The notes below the pieces were generated by a model. It had not been told where the DNA came from. It saw nothing but the letters and a program-made list of their open reading frames with translations, and did not search any database. Below, piece after piece: positions 55,797-64,000 of a stretch of 64,000 nt of DNA. The translations under genes were made by a program, and so were the position numbers. The DNA lies in assembly GCA_029582165.1 (NCBI GenBank), contig CM055877.1:31744749-31808748 (forward strand). The letters run 5' to 3'. How positions within the stretch are numbered: the first letter of the stretch is position 1; the number at the start of each line of letters is the position of its first letter. The stretch comes from Portulaca oleracea (Eukaryota > Streptophyta > Magnoliopsida > Caryophyllales > Portulacaceae).

Positions 55797-57112
55797 TGAT
55801 GTATAATGGGATCAAGAGAGCGGTTGATCAATTACACATCATAGGGGTGACGTGCAAACGATCTAAGAGTGGGACACCGCACGAGAATTTAGGGTTAAGG
55901 TGGGGGTGGTTCACGTGTGAAAGGTGGGAAAAGTGAAAGGGAATTTTGCCGTGAGGGCTTTTATGGTTTCAAGATTCAAGAAAGATTGAATCTTGAAAAG
56001 GGAAGGGATGATTCTTGGGATGGGAAAGGGCTAGAGTTGACGTGAAGAGGGGAGAGAAAAGAGGAGGGTTGACGTGAGGTGAAGGAGGGAGGATGAGGTT
56101 TGTGAGGTTGTTGGAGGAGAGAGAAAGTTGTTAGGAAGTTGTTATGGAGAGAGAGGGAGTTGGTTGAGCTATTTTGTGAGGGAAGGGGAGGGTGGACGAA
56201 TTGGTAGTGATGAAGGGGATGAGGATGGCGTTGGAAAGGATGGAGGGTGAGGGTAGATATTATCTTTCTAAGAGATAGTAAGATAAAGGGATAGAACTAG
56301 ATTTCCTACTTGAATCCACAAGAAGGACAATCTAGGGTTTCTTGATCTAGACCGCAACCTAGGATCAAGTTCTTCCTAAACCACTTGGTTACCACACCAA
56401 GATACAATAGAAGAGGGGTTGAGGGTTAATCCAAACACTCAAGGGGTAAGCTCAAAGCTTGATTCATATTTCTAAACTGGAATGATTCAAACGATTACAA
56501 GCCTAGGCTATTTATACTAGACTTGAACCTAGGGTTTCTAACAACCCCAGCTTGGCGTGCAAGCTAAGTCTTCCTGCTCCTAGACGCCTACTACTACTAC
56601 TCTCCCTTGGATTAGGACTCCTTATCCTAAGGGGAGTTGGTTACAAACTACTTATCCTAATAGGTTTAGGCTTTCCTAATCCAATATGGATTAGTTACAA
56701 AATAAGCCAACCTTATCTAGGATAACAACCAATTGGCGCCTAATTACTCCTATCACACGTCTACTTTGACTTTCTAGAACATTTTGGAACAGTTTAGAAT
56801 GTTCTAGATTTATCTACTCCTAATTAATTTAAAACACACCGAAATAATAAAACTATAAAATAAAAATACATCCAAAAAGAACACAAATGACGAAGTTGGC
56901 CTTCATGAACGTGACCTTGGGCCTTTCTTGGGCTTGTTGGGCGTGTGGTTTGTAGATCCTAGGATGTTTGGACATCCTCTTGCCATAAGGAGCACACAAT
57001 ATGTATGGGCCTATGGGCCTCTATGCTCATGTTTTCCTCTATAGCTTGTTCTACCTCCTTGAAATTGTATTGGGCCTCTTGGGATGTATTTGGCGTGGGA
57101 CAAAATACATCA
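55797..57112 (-). repeat. 3' LTR, copy D
   Basis: About 1316 bp, minus-strand start TGATGTATTTTG (57112) and end TACATCA (55797). Minus-strand TATA box at 56509-56516. The left flank GTTTG would be one TSD; the partner is lost. Confidence 0.75.
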
Positions 57113-57435
57113 TTCCCCCCTTGTTGGAAGAAGTTTGTCCTCAAACTTGGAGGTTCAAGTTTAAAGACTTCAGTTGGCCCAACTGTAAACTCTACGTGAA
57201 TCAGGACCTTCACGTGAGCTGTGATCTCCTCAATAGATGGTTCGGGCTGCTCTCCATTATTCTCTATGAACCTTGGGTCCCCAAAGGTGAGACCAGGTTT
57301 AGACAGATCTCCAGCATTCTTCTCAGGTGACCAAGAATTTGGTTTTGAACTTGATGGACTGAAAGAGATCTTCTTACTGTACAAGCGAAATTGGCTTCGA
57401 TTCTCTTCCATGAATCTAGGGTCACCGAACTTCTC
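56959..57435 (-). pseudogene. Polyprotein tail running into the LTR, copy D
   Basis: Open to 56959, about 154 bp inside the LTR. PPSLRTNFFQQGGNDV matches the PSLRANF-x-QE-x-x-NDA ends of copies B and C. A GDPRF block is repeated (near 57270 and 57415), a sign of local duplication. Confidence 0.65.
57113..57125 (-). promoter_or_regulatory. Polypurine tract, copy D
   Basis: The minus strand reads AACAAGGGGGGAA next to the LTR. Confidence 0.7.
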
Positions 57436-58075
57436 TCAGTAATAAGTTAAAGGACGACCCTCTTGAGATAGAACTGATTGAACAATTCCAATACTAACTC
57501 CATAAACATCACACTCAGCCTCAGACTTCTTATTAAAGTTGTGTAGGGTTAGGACAGGTGTGGTGCAAAGTTTTCTTTTGCTGGTGTCGAACACTTGTTG
57601 GATTGTTGGAGCCCATGAAAACTTCTTAGACTTTAGTAGCTCGGCCATAGGTGATAGAATAGTGCTGAAATTCTTCACAAACCTCTTATAGAAAGAAGTC
57701 AAGCCGTGGAAGATTTGATCACCAAGAATATTAGTTGGAGTATACCACTCCTTGCTAGCTTTGACCTTCTCTTCATCAATCTGGATCACTTCAGCCGAGA
57801 GTACATAGCCAAGAAGGACTATGTTGTTGATGAAGAAGTAACACTTGGATAGATTCACATGCATCTTTTCGTGAGCCAAGATCTCCATAATAGATTGGAG
57901 GTGAAAAGTATGATCTTTCTCACTCTTGTTATTCGCAAGCATGTCATCAAAGTAGACAATAACACACTTGCTAATAAGGTGCTTCAAAACCTGATTCATC
58001 AATCTCAGTAAAGCATAAAGAACATTAGTTAGTCGAATAGCCATGACTAACCACTCATAGAGATCTCCTTTGGTT
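57436..58075 (-). pseudogene. RT and start of RNase H, copy D
   Basis: Reads YEWLVMAIRLTNVLYALLR, VIVYFDDMLANNKSEKDH, FHGLTSFYKRFVKNFST, then ECDVYGVSIGIVQSVLSQEG. The DD pair is kept, but MPFGLTNAPS is altered to MAIRLTNVLY. Fused in frame on its N-terminal side to the MULE PB1-like exon. Confidence 0.8.
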
Positions 58076-58368
58076 CGACCATAGCTACATGGTTCGACCA
58101 TAGCTGCACTCATAGCTGCACATGAGTCATTGTCACTGATTAGTTGTCTCAATCCCCTCTCCATGGTTCGACCAGGCAGAACATAGAATACACCCTCCAA
58201 ATTTCTGAACCAAATGTCAATTTCCCCAATTCCTTTGATCTCAAAGAAGGATAGTTTATCAACTTCAAAATCCTTTATCAGTCGACAGTTTCCTCCAACA
58301 TACTTCATCTTTCTACCCTTCCACACAAATTTTCCCCCATAATGTAAGTGCAACGTGAGAACATCCAT
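58076..58368 (-). pseudogene. MULE transposase first coding exon (PB1-like N-terminal domain)
   Basis: Start ATG 58368, preceded by a 3' splice site (TTCTTCTACAG) of a 5'-UTR intron whose donor is near 58563. The peptide reads LHYGGKFVWKGRKMKYVGG, DKLSFFEIKG and DIWFRN, the N-terminal PB1-like module of many plant MULE transposases. After SDNDSCAAMSAAM it is cut by copy D. The protein continues at 55796. Confidence 0.75.
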
Positions 58369-58857
58369 GATTACTGTAGAAGAAAAACAAAACACATTTC
58401 AATGGCAAACCCTAAAACCGAACAAACCCAAACAGTTTCAATTATTACTAAACAACAACCCAAACTTAACATTAAAACCATACTCAACCCAGACATAAAC
58501 AAACATAGTGAAACATAAAAGCAACAATTTCACCCAGAACGAATTAAGATTTTCGAAACTAACCTTTGATTCCTTCAAGTCTTCAACAATAAAACGTTTG
58601 AGATCACAATTTTAAACCTCCTTCTTTGCTAAATTTTGTCTCCAAGAACAAAAAAACTTGAAATATCGCACCTTTTCTCTGCCTTCTATCATGCATGAAT
58701 CTGGGTTTCACCGAAGATCTGCATTTCGAAAGTTTTTAAATGTTGTTTTTTTGGATGATTAATCGGCACTATTAGGTTTGGTAGATAGAGAGAGGCTAAT
58801 CCAACAGTTAGGTGAGAGCATTCAATGCAGACATGACAAACTATTTCCTTTCCCATT
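58369..58857 (-). promoter_or_regulatory. 5' UTR, intron and promoter region of the MULE transposase
   Basis: A minus-strand donor AAG|GTTAGTTTCG lies near 58563 and an acceptor at about 58374. The sequence upstream to the right TIR is AT/TC-rich without a clear TATA box. Confidence 0.45.
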
Positions 58858-59104
58858 TAATTTTCGTGAATATTAGCTGGCATCTGAACAAAACTAAAAT
58901 TGAATTAAAAATACCGACGTGGCATGCTTTTATTTAAGACGGCACGTGCTCCGGTTGCCACATCATCATTCCGGTGCCGGAAATTCAATTTGGGATGCTA
59001 TGAGAAAATTACGAATAAGTATAGACTGCCACCGGCCAAAAAGTCACTTTAGATTTTTCTCGATCACAAGGCCATCAGTACGGATTTTTCCCAACCAAAA
59101 ACCC
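58858..59104. repeat. MULE terminal inverted repeat, right
   Basis: 247 bp, inverted copy of 38732-38978, flanked at 59105-59113 by ATTTTTAAA. Confidence 0.92.
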
Positions 59105-59113
59105 ATTTTTAAA

Positions 59114-59569
59114 TATGTATTTACAATATTTAATAAGGGTCATGTTCTTTTGTGTGGTCGGATAAAACTATTTCACTTGTTCTACTTTATCTCACTTTAT
59201 TTCATCTTTCTCACACCACTTTAATTCTCACGTTAGCTACCTTATATATCATATATGTTTAAAAATTCATATATTTAATAAGTAATGTGGAAAATATAAT
59301 TCATACCTTTCTAAACAATTTTAGGTATGCAAGGTATTTTAGGTTGTGTAACTTCCTACATACCTTTCTAAAGAATAGGTCATATTGAACAAATCTATAA
59401 AGTATAAATACATTAAAGAGAATGTTTCTAAGAAACATCCATAGTTGCATGATGAAACTTTGAAGATTTAGATATCACAAACAATATTTCAAACCTAGTT
59501 ATCGAAGAAAAAGAAAGAATCGAAAGGTAAGCATGGAAGCATAATAAATCTCAGCCATTAATTACAAAA
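59114..59569. other. AT-rich sequence, no gene
   Basis: GTTCTTTTGTG at about 59149 resembles the end of the short MITE at 34903, but no matching end is seen. Nothing else is recognised. Confidence 0.35.
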
Positions 59570-60517
59570 CTAGGCCCGAATCCGTGTGATGCACGGAGTA
59601 ACTCAATTAGTTACTTTTGAAATTGTATAAAAGTCATGGATGTGAAACTTACTGATGAATATTGAGGAAAACGTTTATGAATGTGAAGCTTATTGATGGA
59701 GCGTAAATGATTATGCCTATTTGATTCTGAAGTACGATAACATTGATCTTGCTTTCTCCTGACTGTAGATGAAGAGAGATTTAATTTTGGGATATTTAGG
59801 ATGTTGTTTGAGAAAATAGATTCATAGTAATATGTTAATATTTGGGAAATAGATATAACTTTTAACACGTGTTATATTTATATAGATATCTACAAAACTC
59901 ATTAATCTCATTGAGCTAACCGCACTGGTCATGTTAATAATCTAATTGGTAATGGTTTTGAAGTGTTTCGGATATTAAGGTCATTAGTTGTGGACGGTTT
60001 GGTTTTAGTGGTGTAATTAAATTTAATTTCATTCTACTGTTTGAGATTTCGTAGGACTCGTTTAAGGATATATTTTTAAATTTCTTGAATTGTAAACAAA
60101 ATATGGAAAGAAATAGAAAATAAAATACAATTAAAATTAAAATTGAACACTACTATTTGAGACTTAGTAGGACTTGTTTTGAATGTAAGTGTTGTCAAAC
60201 AAACGTGGATTAATGATATATTTTTTAATTTCTTTAATTATAAATAACATCTGGAAAGAAATAGAAAATAAAATACAATTAAAATTAAAATTGAACACTA
60301 CTTTTTGAGACTTAGCAGGACTCGTTTTGAATGTAATTTGTGTCAAATAGACGTGGATTAAGGATATATTTTTTAATTTCTTTAATTGTACATAAAATCT
60401 GGAAAGAAATTGAAAATAAAATACAATTTATTACGCTGTGATTGGTCTAGACTTCGAGAAACACTCGCGTGGCTTTATTTCATGGGGTCCACAACGATTT
60501 CTATTATAATATATAGA
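59570..60517 (-). mobile_element. Non-autonomous Helitron
   Basis: 948 bp. The minus-strand 5' end is TCTATATATTATAATAG (from 60517), preceded by A. The 3' end is CTAG (to 59570), followed by T. A hairpin CCGTG-CATCA-CACGG (59582-59596) lies eight bases before CTAG. Insertion between A and T, 5'-TC, 3'-CTRR and a subterminal hairpin are the defining Helitron features. No Rep/helicase coding region is present. Confidence 0.82.
60039..60432. repeat. 148-bp tandem repeat, about 2.7 copies, inside the Helitron
   Basis: Matching blocks (GGAAAGAAATAGAAAATAAA) at 60105, 60253 and 60401. The first copy lacks about 34 bp. Confidence 0.8.
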
Positions 60518-60750
60518 TTTATGATTCATTTATTGGTTGTTTTATCTTTATTTGTATAGATTAAACTTAATTTTGATTGGCTGACCTTTTTTAATTTTTG
60601 GGAGGAGAACCCATGTGAGTTAGAAAAAAAAGGGAAAAAATGTATTCATTAAACACAGACACCATCATTAAACACAACCTCCTTCATTAAACATAGAAGT
60701 CTTCATTAATTTTTCATCCATTGATTACAAGACTACACAACTAGAAAAAA

Positions 60751-61696
60751 GAGTCAATTACATTTACCCTACCTGAGATTTGCTGTGATAATTTTTACAC
60801 ACCCCACATTTGTGAAATAATTTTTACCTTACCTCACGTAAGCTCTAAGTGTTTTTTATCCTACCCGAGGTTTGTCGTAATAATTATTATAGATACCACC
60901 TTTGTGAAATAATTTTTACCCTACCTCACAATAGTTGTAAGTGATTTTTACTTAACGTGTTATGGCAGTAAGTGTTACTGAAAATCTAGATCTTCAATTT
61001 CCACCATTACTACTGAAGATCTAGAATCCAAAACAACATTTGAATGTCATGAATCCTTTCACAGTTATCGATTTCCACCAAAATGTGAATTTACCCATAC
61101 AATAAAATCTCAACCTCCGTCATCTACAATAAAATCTATGTTCCATTAAACTTTCCCTAACCTCTCATTCCTTCCTTACTACCCTCTGCACTGCCGATCA
61201 CGTAGATCAATCCTAAACCCTTTCACAGTTATCGATTTCCACCAAAATGTGAATTTACCCATACATAGCTAGTTATTGACTCATACATCATGATTTAAGT
61301 TATTCACAGTAAGAAATAAAAATAAAAAGTGACAAATAAATAATACCACTACTCCTAGCTAAACATTTCATTATATAAGTTATCAGTCGCACAAAGAAAT
61401 TCTGCGTCCAATACGATATGGATCGCTCTGTTAAGCCGTGACATCCTTGTTATGTTGTAGTGTTGCAATAACACTTACAACAAACCTCAAGTACGGTAAA
61501 AATCACTTACAATTTATGTGAGGCAAGGTAAAAATTATTTAACAAAAGTGGGGTGTGTAATAATTATTACGTCAAACTTCAGGTAGGATATAAAACACTT
61601 AGAGCTATTGTGAGGTAAGGTAAAAATTATTTCACAAATGTGGGGTGTGTAAAAATTATTACCGCAAATCTTAGGTATAGTAGATGCAATTTACTC
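60751..61696. mobile_element. MULE-like MITE with long TIRs
   Basis: 946 bp with inverted ends of about 230 bp (ACACACCCCACATTTGTGAA and complement), each with an internal duplicated block. It is flanked by an identical 11-bp direct repeat ACTAGAAAAAA (60740-60750, 61697-61707). TSD length and long TIRs point to a Mutator-like non-autonomous element. The non-coding interior holds a 47-bp direct repeat (61055-61101 and 61219-61265). Confidence 0.8.
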
Positions 61697-61707
61697 ACTA
61701 GAAAAAA

Positions 61708-62282
61708 TTAAACTGATCCGAGTATGAACAACCAGTTACGTCAACATAAACATCACACAACACAAGAAAGAACCCCCCCCCCCAATCACCATAATCATCC
61801 CTCATCACATTAATGCCTAACATTTGACATGAACAAGCACTGTAACACACATGATCATAAACACATAAAAAGAACATCACCCCCACAATGAACATTCACA
61901 TACACACATATATCTCACAAGTAGACATTGAAAGTCATTTACATCAATATAAATAACAAGTGACATCAACATGAATATCATGTTGATTAGTAATGATCAA
62001 CACATCGATCAAACAAAAACATTGCTCAACATGAGTAATCGTAACCATTAACATGAACATCACACTGCATAAAGAAGAATATTACACTGCATAAAGAAGA
62101 ATTAACAGGCCAATTCTTGGGATTCAATCAGGTCAAGGGTTCAAATTTGTAGGTAGACATGAAAGTTACTTTTAACGTTAATTTTATGTTTTTCGACGTT
62201 AGTCGGTTTTTTAAATTTCTTCTCATTTGCTTTGCAAGTTCAATAAATTAATACTTTTACTTACACCAGGCTCCTTTATTTT
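61708..62282. other. AC-rich non-coding sequence
   Basis: A C-run at about 61770-61782 and a 19-bp direct repeat ACACTGCATAAAGAAGAAT at 62062 and 62084. No gene. Confidence 0.4.
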
Positions 62283-62738
62283 TTTGACTTTTTAAAATTA
62301 ATAGGAGTATTTGCTTTTCGTTTATGCTATATTTAATTACGTTTTTTGGAAGGAAGGAATTTTTTTAGCAAGGGGTAAGAAAGAGAGAAAGCAAGGTAAT
62401 GATGCCTTCTCGCAAGAAATCGTCCCGCTCTGTCAAGGTAGATAATATTATTTAAGGTTGGGTCGTTGATAGTGGACCAATCCCCCACCACTGATGATAT
62501 GTGTCCTTGTTTTGACTTTTTAAAATTAATAGGAGCATTTGCTTTTCGTTTATGCTATATTTAATTATGTTTTTTGGAAGGAAGGATTTTTTTTAACAAG
62601 GGGTAAGAAAGAGAGAAAGCAGGCTAATGATGCCTTCTCGCAAGAAATCGTCCCGTTCTGTCAAGGCAGATAATATTATTTAAGGTTGGGTCGTTGATAG
62701 TGGACTAATCCCTCACCGCTGATGATATGTGTCCTTGA
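62283..62738. repeat. 228-bp tandem duplication
   Basis: Two copies (62283-62510, 62511-62738) with only a few differences. The unit covers the end of the LINE-type RNase H reading frame and its 3' UTR. Confidence 0.85.
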
Positions 62739-64000
62739 TTTGATAATCAGTCAGCAGCGACATTTGCTTCCCTGTAGATATGGGAGATTTCGAAAACGTG
62801 ACATCTTGCCATCAACATACGGATGTCCTGGATAGGACCTTTGATTTGCCAAGGGATTGAAAACTCACCCTTTAGTTGATTTGATTACTACTAAGTTGTC
62901 ACCTTCTATGATGATATTTTTAAACCCCACCTCGCAGACGCCCATCAGTCCATCCCTCAGAGCTCTAGCCTCAGCAACCAAGATAGAGGCATCCCCATAC
63001 GTTCGCACCCCAGCTCTCAGCAACCCCCCTCTCCAATCTCGGACAATGTATCCTCCCGCCACCGAATTGTTGAGGAGCGAGCCATCGAAGTTGTGTTTGA
63101 ACACTCTTATTGGGGGAGCCTCCCACTTCACAAGGTGGAGAGAAGAGTAGGGCTCCCCAGAATTTCGTTGCCCTCTAAATCTACCTGGTTATGATTGCGA
63201 ATTTGCCATTCCGCCGAAATTTGTTTTGCTTGGATGAGACAGTTCAATGGACGAGAAATCTTGTGTCGGAAGACTGTTTCATTCCGCTGCTTCCAAATTG
63301 TCAACAATAGGAAAACCCCCCGAGTTAGATTTGAATTGTACAATGAATGCTTGTTTATATCTAGAAATTGCTGGACAAAATTATTGGAATTCAACCATGC
63401 TGGACTGCTAAGTTCCAGGATCTACTAATTGTTGAGCACTTCCAAAAAGGATGATCTATATTTTCAATGTCTTTAAGACAAAGTGGACAAACAGGGTCCA
63501 GTTGGATCCCTCTCCTCAGAAGGGTTCCCCTAGTTGGAAGTGCATTATGAAGACACATCTACAGAAAAATTCCTATTTTAGAAGGAATGTCAATATCCCA
63601 AATCCACCTATACTACCATTTGTTTGAGAAATTGGTACATTCTCGGATGATTCTAAGAGTAGTCTTGGTTGTGAAAGTACCCGAAGCAGCTAAACCCCAA
63701 CATAGTTTGTCTTTTATATCTGTAATTGGAAGAGGAATCCCTAGTATTTTTGCATAATTCTAGGATCTTGAATGTGTTGTCATAGTTTAGCTTCTTCCCA
63801 AACTTTATCGTAGGAAATGAACTCACTAATGGTTATGTCATGATCGTCATTATCTGTTCTATCTAGTGTTTCATTTAATGGGGCCTCCTCAACCCGTATG
63901 TCCTTCCAAAATTTTACTTATTTTCCATCCCCAATCCTCCAACGCATGCCCGCCCTTAGGATATCTATAACTTTAACAGGGTTTCTCCACACTGTAGAGT
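62739..64000 (-). pseudogene. 3' part of a second L1 LINE: zf-RVT and RNase H
   Basis: Enters from the right edge. On the minus strand it reads DILRAGMRWRIGDGK (about 63950), then LPTRGTLLRRGIQLDPVCPLC (about 63510-63470), a zinc-finger region of plant LINE RTs. Next come TIWKQRNETVFRHK (about 63290) and an RNase H domain, HNFDGSLLNNSVAGGYIVRD, AEARALRDGL, IIEGDN. After a one-base shift near 62885 it continues to HIYREANVAAD, followed by TGA near 62750. Several stops precede the zinc finger. Plant L1 elements with a C-terminal RNase H are known. The RT core lies outside the window. Confidence 0.85.

Larger units (their letters stand above)
55797..58075 (-). mobile_element. Deleted CRM-like chromovirus, copy D
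   Basis: Minus-strand fragment: RT from about YEWLVM to the RNase H start (58075-57436), then an IN-less junction, the polyprotein tail (57411-56959), purine tract and 3' LTR (57112-55797). Gag, protease, integrase core and 5' LTR are missing. It sits between the PB1-like and DNA-binding parts of the MULE transposase, so it was a third insertion there, later deleted from its 5' side. Confidence 0.8.
38732..59104 (-). mobile_element. Autonomous-type MULE with nested retrotransposons
   Basis: 247-bp TIRs at 38732-38978 and 58858-59104 (start GGGTTTTTGG) are flanked by identical 9-bp repeats ATTTTTAAA (38723-38731 and 59105-59113), the hallmark target duplication of Mutator-like elements. Inside are a MURA-like transposase gene (minus strand) and a convergent GRF-zinc-finger gene (plus strand). 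Three CRM-like retrotransposons have since landed in the transposase gene. Without them the element would be about 5.9 kb. Stops and the insertions make it non-functional. Confidence 0.92.

Noticed and set aside
55608..55799. Gly/Leu/Asp-rich plus-strand ORF
   Set aside because: It is the antisense of the Pro/Lys-rich repeat of the MULE transposase.

Overview
This is plant nuclear DNA, most likely from a eudicot and from gene-poor, probably pericentromeric, heterochromatin. The evidence is Ty3-gypsy elements of the Tat, Athila and CRM-like chromovirus types, plant L1 LINEs, a Mutator-like (MULE) transposon, a Helitron and many inverted-repeat MITEs. I see no intact ordinary host gene. Nearly everything is transposon, much of it nested, and most coding regions carry stops or frameshifts. 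The species cannot be told from the sequence.

Layout. (a) 1-9351: a Tat/Retand-type retrotransposon on the minus strand (gag, protease, RT, archaeal-type RNase H, integrase) that also carries an intron-containing gene on the opposite strand (106-1077). (b) 9352-21392: a minus-strand CRM-like chromovirus split by a plus-strand, gag-only Athila derivative (12448-19049). A scrap of another Athila-like 3' end lies at 9352-9582. (c) 21392-26227: a minus-strand L1 LINE between two (TA)n tracts. (d) 26228-33237: mostly non-coding sequence with a few exon-like scraps, a protein-kinase fragment, three tandem arrays and Ogre/Tat-like LTRs. (e) 33238-38552: a run of inverted-repeat elements, one split by a solo LTR. 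(f) 38732-59104: a MULE with 247-bp terminal inverted repeats and a perfect 9-bp target duplication (ATTTTTAAA). Its transposase gene is broken by three CRM-like retrotransposons: a full-length one at 40865-46756 (TSD TTGGG), a full-length one at 46844-53102 (TSD GGTTT), and a deleted one at 55797-58075. (g) 59570-60517: a non-autonomous Helitron. (h) 60751-61696: a MITE with long TIRs and an 11-bp TSD. (i) 62283-64000: the 3' part of a second LINE, with its end tandemly duplicated.

The most interesting object is the MULE. Besides a MURA-like transposase read leftwards it carries a second, convergent two-exon gene read rightwards. That gene encodes a GRF-type zinc finger, a coiled coil and a C-terminal hydrophobic segment. 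Each gene starts just inside one TIR, the same plan as maize MuDR (mudrA/mudrB), but the second protein is of a different kind. The nesting gives a relative history: the MULE came first, the 46844-53102 chromovirus (about 20 LTR differences) is older, and the 40865-46756 chromovirus (about 4 LTR differences) is younger.
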